Part shown: positions 1-6,964 of the stretch, one piece after another | Layout: the number at the start of each line of letters is the position of its first letter | Position numbering within the stretch: the stretch's first letter is position 1 | Assembly (NCBI GenBank): GCA_900553015.1 | Contig: USBY01000022.1 | Location: 1-24,533 of the forward strand | Length of the DNA stretch: 24,533 nucleotides | From: an uncultured Clostridium sp. | GTDB taxonomy: Bacteria; Bacillota; Clostridia; TANB77; CAG-508 | Direction: 5' to 3' | Translations under genes and position numbers: made by a program | The notes under the pieces: generated by a model | Databases searched by the model: none | What the model saw: the letters and a program-made list of their open reading frames with translations, nothing else | What the model was told of the DNA's origin: nothing

Positions 1-19
1 AGCCTAATATAAACTTAAT

Positions 20-40
20 CAAAAAGCGTCTAACTTTTTG
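20..40 (-). terminator. weak hairpin downstream of the DUF4364 gene
   Basis: A 7-bp inverted repeat (CAAAAAG at 20-26, CTTTTTG at 34-40, 7-nt loop) lies 46 bases past the stop of the minus-strand gene. It could help end that transcript. However, no clean T-run follows the stem on the minus strand, so this is a weak call. Nothing else is seen in positions 1-85. Confidence 0.25.
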
Positions 41-85
41 GGTTCAGTTCAATTTTATATACTGTGTTTTTATTAGTAAAAATAT

Positions 86-634
86 TTAATCATTTTCTTC
101 ATCTTCGCAATTTAAAGCTTTCATAATTTTAGGATATATATCTGTAGCATTATTTTTCCAATTATCTACAATTCGTTTTGCGTGTTCACTAGATCCGGCA
201 AGGGTTCTTATTTCGAACACTGTTTCACCATTTTCTGTAATTTTACAAAAGATTTTAAAAGATTTATCATTTTTAGGAATATATTCTGCTGAAACAGAAA
301 CTTCATTTTCTATTATATTTAATTCGTTTTTGAAATTTTTATCTACTTTTAATTTTAAAATACCAGGAATCATATCACCTGTTAATCTTAAAGCCTCTAT
401 ACCTTTTGGTGTTATTTTATAAAGAGTATTGTCATCTATTTTTATTGAAGATATATATTCTGCAGCCATCAAATCTAATAAAAACTGTTGGAAGTAAAAA
501 TAATTAATGTCTGTTATAGTTAATACTAATTTTAAAAATTCATCATTTGTAATAGGTTTATTTATTTTATAAAGAATATATAAAATTAGTGCTTTTAATT
601 CTGCCATCGTGTCTTTATCAGAAGATAATTTCAT
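86..634 (-). CDS. DUF4364 family protein, probable winged-helix DNA-binding regulator
   Basis: The product is 182 aa. The ATG is supported by AAGGAG about 10 nt upstream on the minus strand. Residues 1-80 read like a small helical winged-helix module: helices starting at ELKALILYILY, then a segment with NDEFLKLVLTITDINYFYFQQFLLDLMAAEYI, described here only by its ends, then a beta wing near LYKITPKG. The rest alternates beta strands and ends in the helix RIVDNWKNN, typical of DUF4364. The sequence and domain order match that Clostridia-restricted family as I remember it. DNA binding is inferred from the fold and no target is known. It stands alone and is divergent from the J-domain/VWA/sortase cluster, so it could regulate its neighbour, but nothing in the sequence proves this. 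Confidence 0.75.
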   Translation of the reverse strand: MKLSSDKDTMAELKALILYILYKINKPITNDEFLKLVLTITDINYFYFQQFLLDLMAAEYISSIKIDDNTLYKITPKGIEALRLTGDMIPGILKLKVDKNFKNELNIIENEVSVSAEYIPKNDKSFKIFCKITENGETVFEIRTLAGSSEHAKRIVDNWKNNATDIYPKIMKALNCEDEEND

Positions 635-788
635 TTATTGTTCAACTCCTTATGTAATAATACAGAAATTATAACACTAAACTACAAAAAATACTATACT
701 ATTTATATAAGAAATGTTATAATTATACCAATTGATTGAATTATTAAATAGTTGCTTTTAATAATATTGTTAGTCAGCGGAGGGAATA
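635..788. promoter_or_regulatory. divergent intergenic region with two candidate -10 boxes
   Basis: This is the 154-nt AT-rich gap between the minus-strand DUF4364 gene and the plus-strand J-domain gene. A TATAAT reads on the plus strand at 718-723 and another on the minus strand at 668-673. Neither has a convincing TTGACA-like partner at 16-18 nt, so both are tentative. No clear operator palindrome was seen. Confidence 0.35.
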
Positions 789-1337
789 ATGAAAAATTAT
801 TATGAAATATTAGAAGTTAATGAAAATGCATCTAAGGAAGTAATAGATAAAGCATATAAAGTTTTAGCTAAAAAATATCATCCGGATTTACAAGAAGAAA
901 AAAATAAAAAAGCTGCCGAAGAGAAAATAAAGAGTTTAAATGAAGCATATGAAGTACTATCTAATCCCCAAAAGAAGCAAGCTTATGATGCAAAAATAGC
1001 AAGACTTAAACAAGAAGAGGAAAAAAGGAAACAAGTAGAACATCAAAACTATGTTAATAATATTAGCAATGTATATGCAAGACAATATACAAATGTACAA
1101 AGAGAAGCAGAAAAAAATAAAGCTATAAATAAACAATTTAAAAAAGAATATAATAAAGAGTTACGAAAACTAAGATTGCAAGGCTTTATTAGAAAAGTAA
1201 TTGCAATAGTAAGTGTAATTGCAGTTCTTGCATTAATATGTTTTATTATATATAAAATTCCTGCAACTAACAGATGGCTACATAATTTATATGAAAACAA
1301 TATTATAATAAAAGCAATTGTTGATGCTATAAGTTAA
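789..1337 (+). CDS. membrane-anchored J-domain (DnaJ-like) protein
   Basis: The product is 182 aa. Residues 1-68 form a complete J domain: NYYEILEVN at the N-terminus, the catalytic HPD tripeptide at residues 31-33, and the helix LNEAYEVLSNPQKKQAYD. J domains stimulate Hsp70 (DnaK) ATPase. The Gly/Phe, zinc-finger and substrate-binding regions of true DnaJ are absent. A charged, probably coiled-coil linker (about 70-130) is followed by one hydrophobic segment at about 137-155 and a 26-residue tail. This suggests a cytoplasmic J domain tethered to the membrane. The start is backed by GGAGGG five nt upstream. The gene sits 16 nt before the VWA surface-protein gene and is likely cotranscribed with it and the sortase. 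A role in assisting export or folding of that surface protein is only an inference. Confidence 0.85.
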   Translation: MKNYYEILEVNENASKEVIDKAYKVLAKKYHPDLQEEKNKKAAEEKIKSLNEAYEVLSNPQKKQAYDAKIARLKQEEEKRKQVEHQNYVNNISNVYARQYTNVQREAEKNKAINKQFKKEYNKELRKLRLQGFIRKVIAIVSVIAVLALICFIIYKIPATNRWLHNLYENNIIIKAIVDAIS

Positions 1338-1353
1338 AAGGGAGGAGATACTA

Positions 1354-3453
1354 ATGATGAAGTTACTTAAAAAAACGTTTAGTATAGTAGTAATATTATT
1401 AGTTATTTTTTCTACTGTTAATGTAACTAAAGTAAAAGCTGCTAATACAACAGAAACAACTTATAAAATAAGACAAATAACAAATGAAAATGAAATAACA
1501 AGCAGTTCAGGTAATGAGTATTTAATTGTTTATGAAGAGGATAATGTAAATTATGCTTTAGCAAGTACAGTAAAGGAAGATAGTCCTTTATTTGCGATGG
1601 GGCTAGATAATGCAGAAGAAGTTGATATCGAAAATGATACATTAACATATAATGGAGATCAAAATATACTTTGGTTATTTACCAAAAGTCTAAATTCGGT
1701 ATCAGAAGGAGAAGATAAACCAGTAATAGAAGCTGCTGCCTCAGTATATGATGGTGATAATGAAGTAAGAAAACAACTTGAATTTAGTGTTACAAATACA
1801 CAAAGAAATCCAGCAGGAATAGAATATACATCTAACGGATATACTTTTAATTTCCATTTTGATGGTAATGGATATGTAAAATTAGAACAAAATAATGGAA
1901 TTGCCAAATATAGTTATTTAAGATTCTTATCCTCTGATAAAAGATTTTTATCAAGTACACCAGGAAAAGCTGCAAAAGTAAAAATTTATGAAGTGGTAAA
2001 AAATTACACTCCAAGAGGAGAGTATGAGGTATCAAATATAGAAAGTGAACCTCAATATCCAAATCCAGGTTCTGTTAGCATAAATAAAGAAGCAACAGTA
2101 AGTGACAAATATGAAGAAAACGGAACAGCAACTGTAAAATTAGAAACAGTAGCACAACCAATTAAGAAAAATACAGATGTAGTACTAGTATTGGATGATT
2201 CAAATAGTGTATATGAAAAAATAAATGAAAATAGTGAAGATAGAAAAGTAGATACAATAAAAGAGACTGCTAGTGAATTTGCAAGTAAAGTACTAGAATT
2301 TAATTCAGATAATAGAATTGCAGTTGTAAAATTTGCTGGTGAAATTATAGATGAGCAAGAAACAGAAAATTTAGGCTTTTCTAATGATATAGAAAAAATA
2401 ACAGAATTAATTAATAAAGACAAAACTAATTTTGATGGAGGTACTAATTACACAGAGGCGTTTAGAGAAGCAAATGAACTTTTAGAGACAGTAGCTCCAG
2501 AGAATAGAGATTCAGTAGTAGTATTTATATCAGATGGTGCACCATCAATTTATAATAGACTAAAATATACTGTATATAAAGAAACAACAGATGGTGAAGT
2601 AGGACATCATGCAGATAATTGGGTAAATTACTTTTTAAATAATGAATTAAAAGAAAATACATTAATGAAAAAAGCAGGAACTAAAATATATACAATTGGT
2701 TCAGAAAACTCAGATAAAGCCATTACTAGTACAGGTGCATTTGTCGTAAATTCAGAAGATACAAAACAACTATTACAAAATTTATCTACAGGAAAATCAT
2801 ATTTTTATGATTGGGCTAATATGCCAGAAGAACTAGAAAATATATATAATGATATATTTAAGGATTTTTACATATATCCAAAAGATAGTAAAGTAACAGA
2901 TGTTTTAGGAGAAGACGTAGTTTTATTAAATAAAAATACTAATGAGTTAAATACAAAAATTCAGATAAAACATGGAGAAGAAATTGTTGAGGAAATTACT
3001 TTTAATGAAACTGGAACAGAGGCATATTCTAATTTACAACAAGATAAAAACATAATGACAGTTGAAGGAGATACATATAAAATTGAAAGTGATTATGTGT
3101 CTTATGATTCAAACTCTAAAACATTTTCATGGAATATAGGAAATATAGATAATACGGGTTATTCTCTTGAATATACTGTATACTTAACAGAAACTGTAAA
3201 TTTATATGATGATGGAACAAGTAGACAAACAGGAAAATATGATACAAATAAGGAGGCATATTTAGAATATGTAAATCATTTGAATGAAAATATTAGAAAA
3301 GATTTTCCTGTGCCACAAATTGATTGGAAACTAATAAATGAAAGTGGAGAAGTAATAAAAACAGGAGATAACATTATATATTATGTAAGTGCACTTGGAA
3401 TACTAGTATTACTTCTTGGAATTAATAAAATTAGAAAAATAGTGGTGAAATAA
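1354..3453 (+). CDS. secreted VWA-domain surface protein with C-terminal sortase-type anchor
   Basis: The product is 699 aa. Residues 1-29 are a signal peptide (basic start, hydrophobic core, cleavage plausible after KVKA). Residues about 35-240 are beta-rich and unrecognised. A von Willebrand A domain spans about 273-480 with a full metal-ion-dependent adhesion site: D281-x-S283-x-S285, T364 in GGTNY, and D394 in ISDGAPS. The segment after it resembles the beta-sandwich linkers of pilus-tip adhesins. The end shows TGD (670-672), a hydrophobic stretch (about 674-690) and a basic tail, which is the layout of a cell-wall sorting signal, although the pentapeptide reads IKTGD and not LPxTG. The class B sortase gene starts two bases after the stop, so that enzyme is the obvious candidate anchor. 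Adhesion is inferred from domain type; the ligand is unknown. Confidence 0.85.
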   Translation: MMKLLKKTFSIVVILLVIFSTVNVTKVKAANTTETTYKIRQITNENEITSSSGNEYLIVYEEDNVNYALASTVKEDSPLFAMGLDNAEEVDIENDTLTYNGDQNILWLFTKSLNSVSEGEDKPVIEAAASVYDGDNEVRKQLEFSVTNTQRNPAGIEYTSNGYTFNFHFDGNGYVKLEQNNGIAKYSYLRFLSSDKRFLSSTPGKAAKVKIYEVVKNYTPRGEYEVSNIESEPQYPNPGSVSINKEATVSDKYEENGTATVKLETVAQPIKKNTDVVLVLDDSNSVYEKINENSEDRKVDTIKETASEFASKVLEFNSDNRIAVVKFAGEIIDEQETENLGFSNDIEKITELINKDKTNFDGGTNYTEAFREANELLETVAPENRDSVVVFISDGAPSIYNRLKYTVYKETTDGEVGHHADNWVNYFLNNELKENTLMKKAGTKIYTIGSENSDKAITSTGAFVVNSEDTKQLLQNLSTGKSYFYDWANMPEELENIYNDIFKDFYIYPKDSKVTDVLGEDVVLLNKNTNELNTKIQIKHGEEIVEEITFNETGTEAYSNLQQDKNIMTVEGDTYKIESDYVSYDSNSKTFSWNIGNIDNTGYSLEYTVYLTETVNLYDDGTSRQTGKYDTNKEAYLEYVNHLNENIRKDFPVPQIDWKLINESGEVIKTGDNIIYYVSALGILVLLLGINKIRKIVVK

Positions 3454-3454
3454 T

Positions 3455-4219
3455 TTGATTGTAAAAGATGAAAAAAGAGGAAAAATTAGAATTAGTATAA
3501 ATTTATGGAAATTGCTTATATACATATCTATAATTGTTTTGATCGCTAACATTATAATTTGGTTTTTGAATAATAAAAGTAATGCAGATATAAGTTCAGA
3601 AATAAATGATAACAGTATAGAAAATAAGCTTATTAAAATAGGAGACAAAGAAATAGAAACGGTAGAAACAGATTTTAATAAATTAAAAGAAAAAAATGCT
3701 GATATTAAGGCTTGGATAAAAGTTAACAATACAAATATTAATTATCCTGTTGTACAAGCATCTAATAATAGTTTTTATTTAACTCATAATTTATATAAAG
3801 AAAAAAACTCAGCAGGATGGATTTTTGCAGACTATAGAAATAATTTAGAAACATTAGATAAAAATACAATTTTATATGGACATAACAGATTGAATGATAC
3901 AATGTTTGCAGAATTAGAAAATACATTGAATGCAGATTGGTATGAAAATGAAAACAATAAATATATTACATTTAATACTGAATATAAAAACTATATTGGA
4001 GAAATAATATCTGTATATAAGATAAAAGCTTCTGATTTTATAGTAAGCAATTATTATGAAGAAAATGAATTTATAAACTATATAGAAAGTATAAAGAATA
4101 GAAGCATATATGATTTTAATACAGAAGTGAATGCTAATGATAAAATTATTACATTATATACTTGTGATGATACATCTGAATATAGAATAATTGTACAAGC
4201 AAAATTAATAGAAAAATAA
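3455..4219 (+). CDS. class B sortase (membrane cysteine transpeptidase)
   Basis: The product is 254 aa. An N-terminal membrane segment at about 19-38 anchors it with the catalytic domain outside. Class B landmarks are present: NYPVVQASNNSFYLTHN, SAGWIFADYRN, the catalytic His143 in LYGHN, Cys237 in TLYTC, and Arg244 seven residues later in EYRIIVQAKL. Sortases cleave a sorting signal and join the protein to cell wall or pilin. The start is TTG, two bases after the VWA stop; no in-frame ATG gives the membrane segment, and GTGGTGA upstream can act as SD. The tight coupling makes the VWA protein its likely substrate. The name srtB is withheld because substrate specificity cannot be read from sequence. 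Confidence 0.93.
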   Translation: MIVKDEKRGKIRISINLWKLLIYISIIVLIANIIIWFLNNKSNADISSEINDNSIENKLIKIGDKEIETVETDFNKLKEKNADIKAWIKVNNTNINYPVVQASNNSFYLTHNLYKEKNSAGWIFADYRNNLETLDKNTILYGHNRLNDTMFAELENTLNADWYENENNKYITFNTEYKNYIGEIISVYKIKASDFIVSNYYEENEFINYIESIKNRSIYDFNTEVNANDKIITLYTCDDTSEYRIIVQAKLIEK

Positions 4220-4230
4220 TAAAAGCAATA

Positions 4231-4270
4231 AAAAACATGGTACTCGTAAGAAAGATACCATGTTTTTATT
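4231..4270 (+). terminator. intrinsic terminator after the sortase gene
   Basis: A perfect 12-bp stem (AAAAACATGGTA at 4231-4242 with its complement at 4256-4267) has a 13-nt loop and ends in TTTTTATT. It lies 11 nt after the sortase stop and closes the J-domain/VWA/sortase unit. Because of the A-rich 5' arm it could also work on the minus strand. Confidence 0.88.
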
Positions 4271-4375
4271 TATAAAATTTTTTGAAAAGCCTAATAAAAA
4301 AATATTTTTAAGTTATAATAAATTATTATAATATGAGACAAAAATATTTAGAAACGTATTTTGCTGCAAAAAAAT

Positions 4376-4405
4376 TTGACAGATACTTAGTATTAAGTGT
4401 ATAAT
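4376..4405 (+). promoter_or_regulatory. sigma-A promoter of the ldh gene
   Basis: TTGACA at 4376-4381 and TATAAT at 4400-4405 are both perfect consensus boxes separated by 18 nt. The ldh start codon follows 41 nt downstream with AAAGGAAG as SD at 4431-4438. The rest of the 4271-4375 gap is AT-rich and shows no clear repressor site. Confidence 0.88.
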
Positions 4406-4446
4406 ATTAGACTGGAAAGATAAAATAGAGAAAGGAAGTTTTTGAT

Positions 4447-5400
4447 ATGGTTGATAAAAGAAAAATTGTATTAGTAGGAACAGGTTTTGTTGGAATGAGT
4501 ATGGCTTATTCTTTATTAAATCAAGGAGGAATTAATGAATTAGTATTAATCGATGTGTTAAAGGATAAAGCTGAAGGAGAAGCAATGGACTTAGCACATG
4601 GTATGCCTTGTGCTCCAAATGACATGATTATTAAAGCTGGAGATTATGATGAATGTAAAGATGCTAACATAGTAGTAATAACAGCTGGACTAAGTCAAAA
4701 ACCAGGACAAACAAGATTAGATTTAGCTTCTGCAAATGCTAAAATAATGAAAGAAATTACAGAAAGCGTAGTTGCTAGCGGATTTAAAGGAATATTTTTA
4801 ATTGCAAGTAATCCAGTAGATTTAATGACATATGTAGTAAGAGAAGTTTCTGGATTTGATAGTTCAAAAGTTATTGGTTCAGGAACAGTTTTAGATACAG
4901 CTAGATTAAGATATTTAATAGGAAAATATTTAAAAGTTTCTAGTAAAAATGTACATGCATATATAATGGGAGAACATGGGGACTCATCATTTGTTCCATG
5001 GAATCATGCTAATGTAGGATGCAAAAAAATGACAGAAATCATGAAAGATAATAAACATCCAATGTCAGATTTAGAGAAAATATATACAGAAGTACAACAA
5101 GCAGCTTATGAAATTATAAATAGAAAGAAAGCAACATATTATGGAATTGGTTTAGGTTTAACAAAAATAATAAAAGCTATATTAAATGACCAAAATGAAA
5201 TAATGACAGTATCAACATATTTAAAAGGTGAATATGGTCATGAAGGACTATATATTGGTGTTCCAACAATTATAAATAGAAAAGGTGCAAGAGAAGTATT
5301 AGAATTACCTTTAGAAGGTGACGAAAAAGCAAAATTCGATAAGAGTTGTGAAACATTAATGTCTATGAAAGATGAGATAGATAAAGTTATAAAAGGATAA
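4447..5400 (+). CDS. ldh: L-lactate dehydrogenase (NAD-dependent)
   Basis: The product is 317 aa, the usual length. It reduces pyruvate to L-lactate with NADH, regenerating NAD in fermentation, in the cytoplasm. Visible signatures are the Rossmann motif G11-T-G13-F-V-G16, the NAD-ribose acid D36, the specificity residue Q84 in SQKPGQTRLDL (Gln indicates lactate rather than malate dehydrogenase), catalytic R90, D150 and R153 in LDTARLR, and the proton donor H177 in GEHGDS. R155 and H170 match the positions that bind fructose 1,6-bisphosphate in allosteric bacterial enzymes, so activation by this sugar phosphate is plausible. It is a single-gene unit with its own promoter and terminator. Confidence 0.96.
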   Translation: MVDKRKIVLVGTGFVGMSMAYSLLNQGGINELVLIDVLKDKAEGEAMDLAHGMPCAPNDMIIKAGDYDECKDANIVVITAGLSQKPGQTRLDLASANAKIMKEITESVVASGFKGIFLIASNPVDLMTYVVREVSGFDSSKVIGSGTVLDTARLRYLIGKYLKVSSKNVHAYIMGEHGDSSFVPWNHANVGCKKMTEIMKDNKHPMSDLEKIYTEVQQAAYEIINRKKATYYGIGLGLTKIIKAILNDQNEIMTVSTYLKGEYGHEGLYIGVPTIINRKGAREVLELPLEGDEKAKFDKSCETLMSMKDEIDKVIKG

Positions 5401-5412
5401 TTTAGAAAATAG

Positions 5413-5450
5413 AAAATAGGTATAAGATGAAAAATCTTATACCTATTTTT
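5413..5450 (+). terminator. ldh: intrinsic terminator after ldh
   Basis: A perfect 16-bp stem (5413-5428 with 5434-5449, 5-nt GAAAA loop) whose 3' arm ends in TTTT. It separates ldh from the ribosomal operon promoter 41 nt further on. Confidence 0.88.
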
Positions 5451-5490
5451 AAATTAAATTAAAAAATTACAAAAATATTACAAATATCTA

Positions 5491-5519
5491 TTGACTTGCG
5501 GGCGTATGCGTTGTATAAT
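5491..5519 (+). promoter_or_regulatory. main promoter of the ribosomal S10-spc-alpha superoperon
   Basis: TTGACT at 5491-5496 and TATAAT at 5514-5519 have an ideal 17-nt spacer that is unusually GC-rich for this genome (TGCGGGCGTATGCGTTG). The stretch upstream is A/T-rich and could serve as an UP element. It is the only strong promoter between the ldh terminator and rpsJ. Confidence 0.88.
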
Positions 5520-5593
5520 TATTGGGCATGAGATTAGCGATGAAGTAGAATGTGGCTACAAGCTTACAATACGTAGGTTTGGAGGGAACTTCT

Positions 5594-5614
5594 ATGGAGT
5601 ATGTCTTGGCTTAG
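5594..5614 (+). CDS. possible leader peptide, six codons
   Basis: ATG at 5594 is followed by five codons (MEYVLA) and TAG at 5612-5614. GGAGGG at 5581-5586 lies at good SD spacing (7 nt). If translated, ribosomes would stop 15 nt before the two-hairpin motif copy A. The SD-like string may instead be a structural part of the leader RNA, and a frame this short can occur by chance. Confidence 0.25.
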   Translation: MEYVLA

Positions 5615-5629
5615 ACCGGGCGGTAAGTT

Positions 5630-5687
5630 AAGTTAGCTGTGTGAACGAAGCAAACTACGGATAACTTATGCGGCAAAGTTGCATAAG
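5630..5687 (+). ncRNA. two-hairpin RNA motif, copy A (rpsJ leader)
   Basis: Hairpin 1 pairs AAGTTA (5630-5635) with TAACTT (5662-5667), then has a G-A mismatch (5636/5661), then CTGTG (5637-5641) with TACGG (5656-5660), a bulged T5642 and G5643-C5655. Hairpin 2 pairs ATGC (5668-5671) with GCAT (5681-5684), extendable to 7 bp at the expense of hairpin 1, with loop GGCAAAGTT. The same architecture, with compensatory changes, recurs at 6242-6299. Function is not established. Confidence 0.7.
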
Positions 5688-5737
5688 AAAAATCAGTAGA
5701 GCACTAACACGAGCTACAAAATACATAATGCACTTAT

Positions 5738-5767
5738 CCCAAGATAATCATGCCAACTTGGGTTTTT
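5738..5767 (+). terminator. terminator-like hairpin inside the S10 leader (candidate attenuator)
   Basis: CCCAAG (5738-5743) pairs with CTTGGG (5757-5762) across a 13-nt loop and is followed by TTTTT (5763-5767). The 5' arm can alternatively join a small hairpin, TTATC (5734-5738) with GATAA (5743-5747), which would break the terminator. This is the arrangement expected for transcription attenuation 80 nt before rpsJ. The stem is short, so efficiency is uncertain. Confidence 0.6.
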
Positions 5768-5848
5768 ATATTGGAGTTTTACAAAACACCAGGGTGCGTT
5801 TAAACTTGCCTAGGTACATTTAAATATTTTAAGGAGGGAAATTATACT

Positions 5849-6178
5849 ATGGCAACAACAAATCAAATGGTAGGAAGCGAAAAAATAAGAATAAGGTTAA
5901 AAGCTTATGATCATGTTATTTTAGATCAGTCTGCTGAAAAGATAGTAGATACTGCTAAAAAAACAGGAGCAAAAGTTTCAGGACCAATTCCACTTCCAAC
6001 ACAAAAAGAAGTTGTAACAATCTTACGTTCTCCACACAAATATAAAGATTCAAGAGAACAATTTGAAATGAGAACACATAAGAGAGTTATCGATATTCTT
6101 TATCCAACACAAAAAACTGTTGATAACTTAATGAAGTTAGAATTACCAGCAGGTGTTGATATAGAAATAAAATTATAA
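5849..6178 (+). CDS. rpsJ: 30S ribosomal protein S10
   Basis: The product is 109 aa. The core from residue 11 (KIRIRLKAYDH) through GPIPLPTQK, SPHKYKDSREQFEMRTHKR and the C-terminal PAGVDIEI is the full S10 fold. S10 sits in the 30S head and also forms the NusB-NusE antitermination partner. The N-terminus carries about eight more residues than the usual MAKQKIRIRL form. The first ATG is kept because AAGGAGGG lies 10 nt upstream, although M7 would also give a normal protein. It is the first gene of the operon, after the structured leader, and 132 nt separate it from rplC. Confidence 0.97.
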   Translation: MATTNQMVGSEKIRIRLKAYDHVILDQSAEKIVDTAKKTGAKVSGPIPLPTQKEVVTILRSPHKYKDSREQFEMRTHKRVIDILYPTQKTVDNLMKLELPAGVDIEIKL

Positions 6179-6206
6179 AAAATAATAAAAAAAATAACGA
6201 AGCCAA

Positions 6207-6302
6207 GCTAGTTACCAAATAAATGTAATTAGCCAATAGTTAAGTTAGTCGTGCGAAGCGTAGCGAGCTACGAATAACTTATACGGTGAAACGTATAGGA
6301 GG
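6207..6302 (+). ncRNA. two-hairpin RNA motif, copy B, overlapping the rplC Shine-Dalgarno
   Basis: Hairpin 1 pairs AAGTTA (6242-6247) with TAACTT (6275-6280), then a G-A mismatch (6248/6274), then TCGTG (6249-6253) with TACGA (6269-6273), bulged C6254 and G6255-C6268. Hairpin 2 pairs ATACG (6281-6285) with CGTAT (6292-6296), loop GTGAAA, and can extend to CTTATACG/CGTATAGG (6278-6285/6292-6299). The SD of rplC, AGGAGG at 6297-6302, overlaps that extension, so folding can mask ribosome entry. An extra 8-bp hairpin precedes it (GCTAGTTA 6207-6214 with TAATTAGC 6226-6233). It matches copy A at 5630-5687. Confidence 0.7.
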
Positions 6303-6310
6303 AAAGAAAA

Positions 6311-6946
6311 ATGAAAAAAGGATTAATAGGAAAAAAAGTTGGAATGACACAAATATTTGATGAAAAAGGTATGATCATTCCAGTAACAGTTATAGAAGCT
6401 GGACCTTGTGTAGTAGCACAAGTTAAAACAGTAGAAACAGATGGATACAATGCTATCCAATTAGGATTTGGAGAAGTAAAATCTCACAAAGTAAACAAAC
6501 CACAAGCTGGACATTTTGCAAAAGCAAATGTTGAAGCAAAAAAACATTTAAGAGAATTTAGATTAGACGATGTTCAAAATGTAAAAGTTGGAGATGAAGT
6601 AAAAGCTGATACATTTGAACAAGGTGAAAAAGTTGATGTTCAAGGAATATCAAAAGGAAAAGGATTCCAAGGTGTTATCAAAAGACATGGACAACACAGA
6701 GGACCAATGGGACATGGTTCTATGTATCATAGAAGACCAGGTTCAATGGGATCAACATCTACACCAGGTAGAGTATTTAAAGGTAAGAAATTACCAGGAC
6801 ACATGGGTGTACAAAAAATAACAATCCAAAACTTAGAAATAATCAAAGTTGATATGGATAAAAATGTATTATTAGTAAAAGGAAGCGTTCCAGGACCAAA
6901 AGGAGCTATCCTAAAAATAAAATCAAGCGTAAAAATGAGTAAATAG
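6311..6946 (+). CDS. rplC: 50S ribosomal protein L3
   Basis: The product is 211 aa, of usual length. The N-terminus KKGLIGKKVGMTQIFDEKG and the signature ISKGKGFQGVIKRHGQHRG identify L3, an early-assembling 23S rRNA binder whose long loop reaches toward the peptidyl transferase centre (GSMYHRRPGSMGSTSTPGRV region, about 137-156). The SD AGGAGG is 8 nt before ATG and lies within RNA motif copy B, which makes translational control likely at this gene. It follows a 132-nt gap after rpsJ, unusually long for this position. Confidence 0.98.
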   Translation: MKKGLIGKKVGMTQIFDEKGMIIPVTVIEAGPCVVAQVKTVETDGYNAIQLGFGEVKSHKVNKPQAGHFAKANVEAKKHLREFRLDDVQNVKVGDEVKADTFEQGEKVDVQGISKGKGFQGVIKRHGQHRGPMGHGSMYHRRPGSMGSTSTPGRVFKGKKLPGHMGVQKITIQNLEIIKVDMDKNVLLVKGSVPGPKGAILKIKSSVKMSK

Positions 6947-6964
6947 GAAGGGAGGAAAAGTACA

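Larger units (their letters stand above)
5526..5848 (+). promoter_or_regulatory. long structured 5' leader of the S10 operon
   Basis: About 320 nt lie between the predicted transcription start and rpsJ. The stretch 5526-5700 is clearly richer in G+C than the surrounding gaps, as expected of a folded RNA. In order it contains a helix-rich 5' domain (GAAGT at 5542-5546 can pair with ACTTC at 5588-5592; GTCT at 5603-5606 with AGAC at 5612-5615), a possible six-codon reading frame, the two-hairpin motif copy A, the segment GCACTAACACGAGC, a terminator-like hairpin, and about 80 nt down to the rpsJ SD (AAGGAGGG, 5831-5838). S10 operons are often autoregulated by a product of the operon (L4 in Escherichia coli). 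That this leader serves the same purpose is inferred. No T-box or riboswitch consensus was recognised. Confidence 0.7.

Noticed and set aside
5630..5730. Copy A region as a T-box or known metabolite riboswitch
   Set aside because: No T-box sequence or recognised aptamer core was found, and the motif recurs before rplC in a ribosomal operon.
6615..6821. Plus-strand frame inside rplC
   Set aside because: Wholly contained in rplC in another frame, with repetitive low-complexity translation; a shadow of the real gene.
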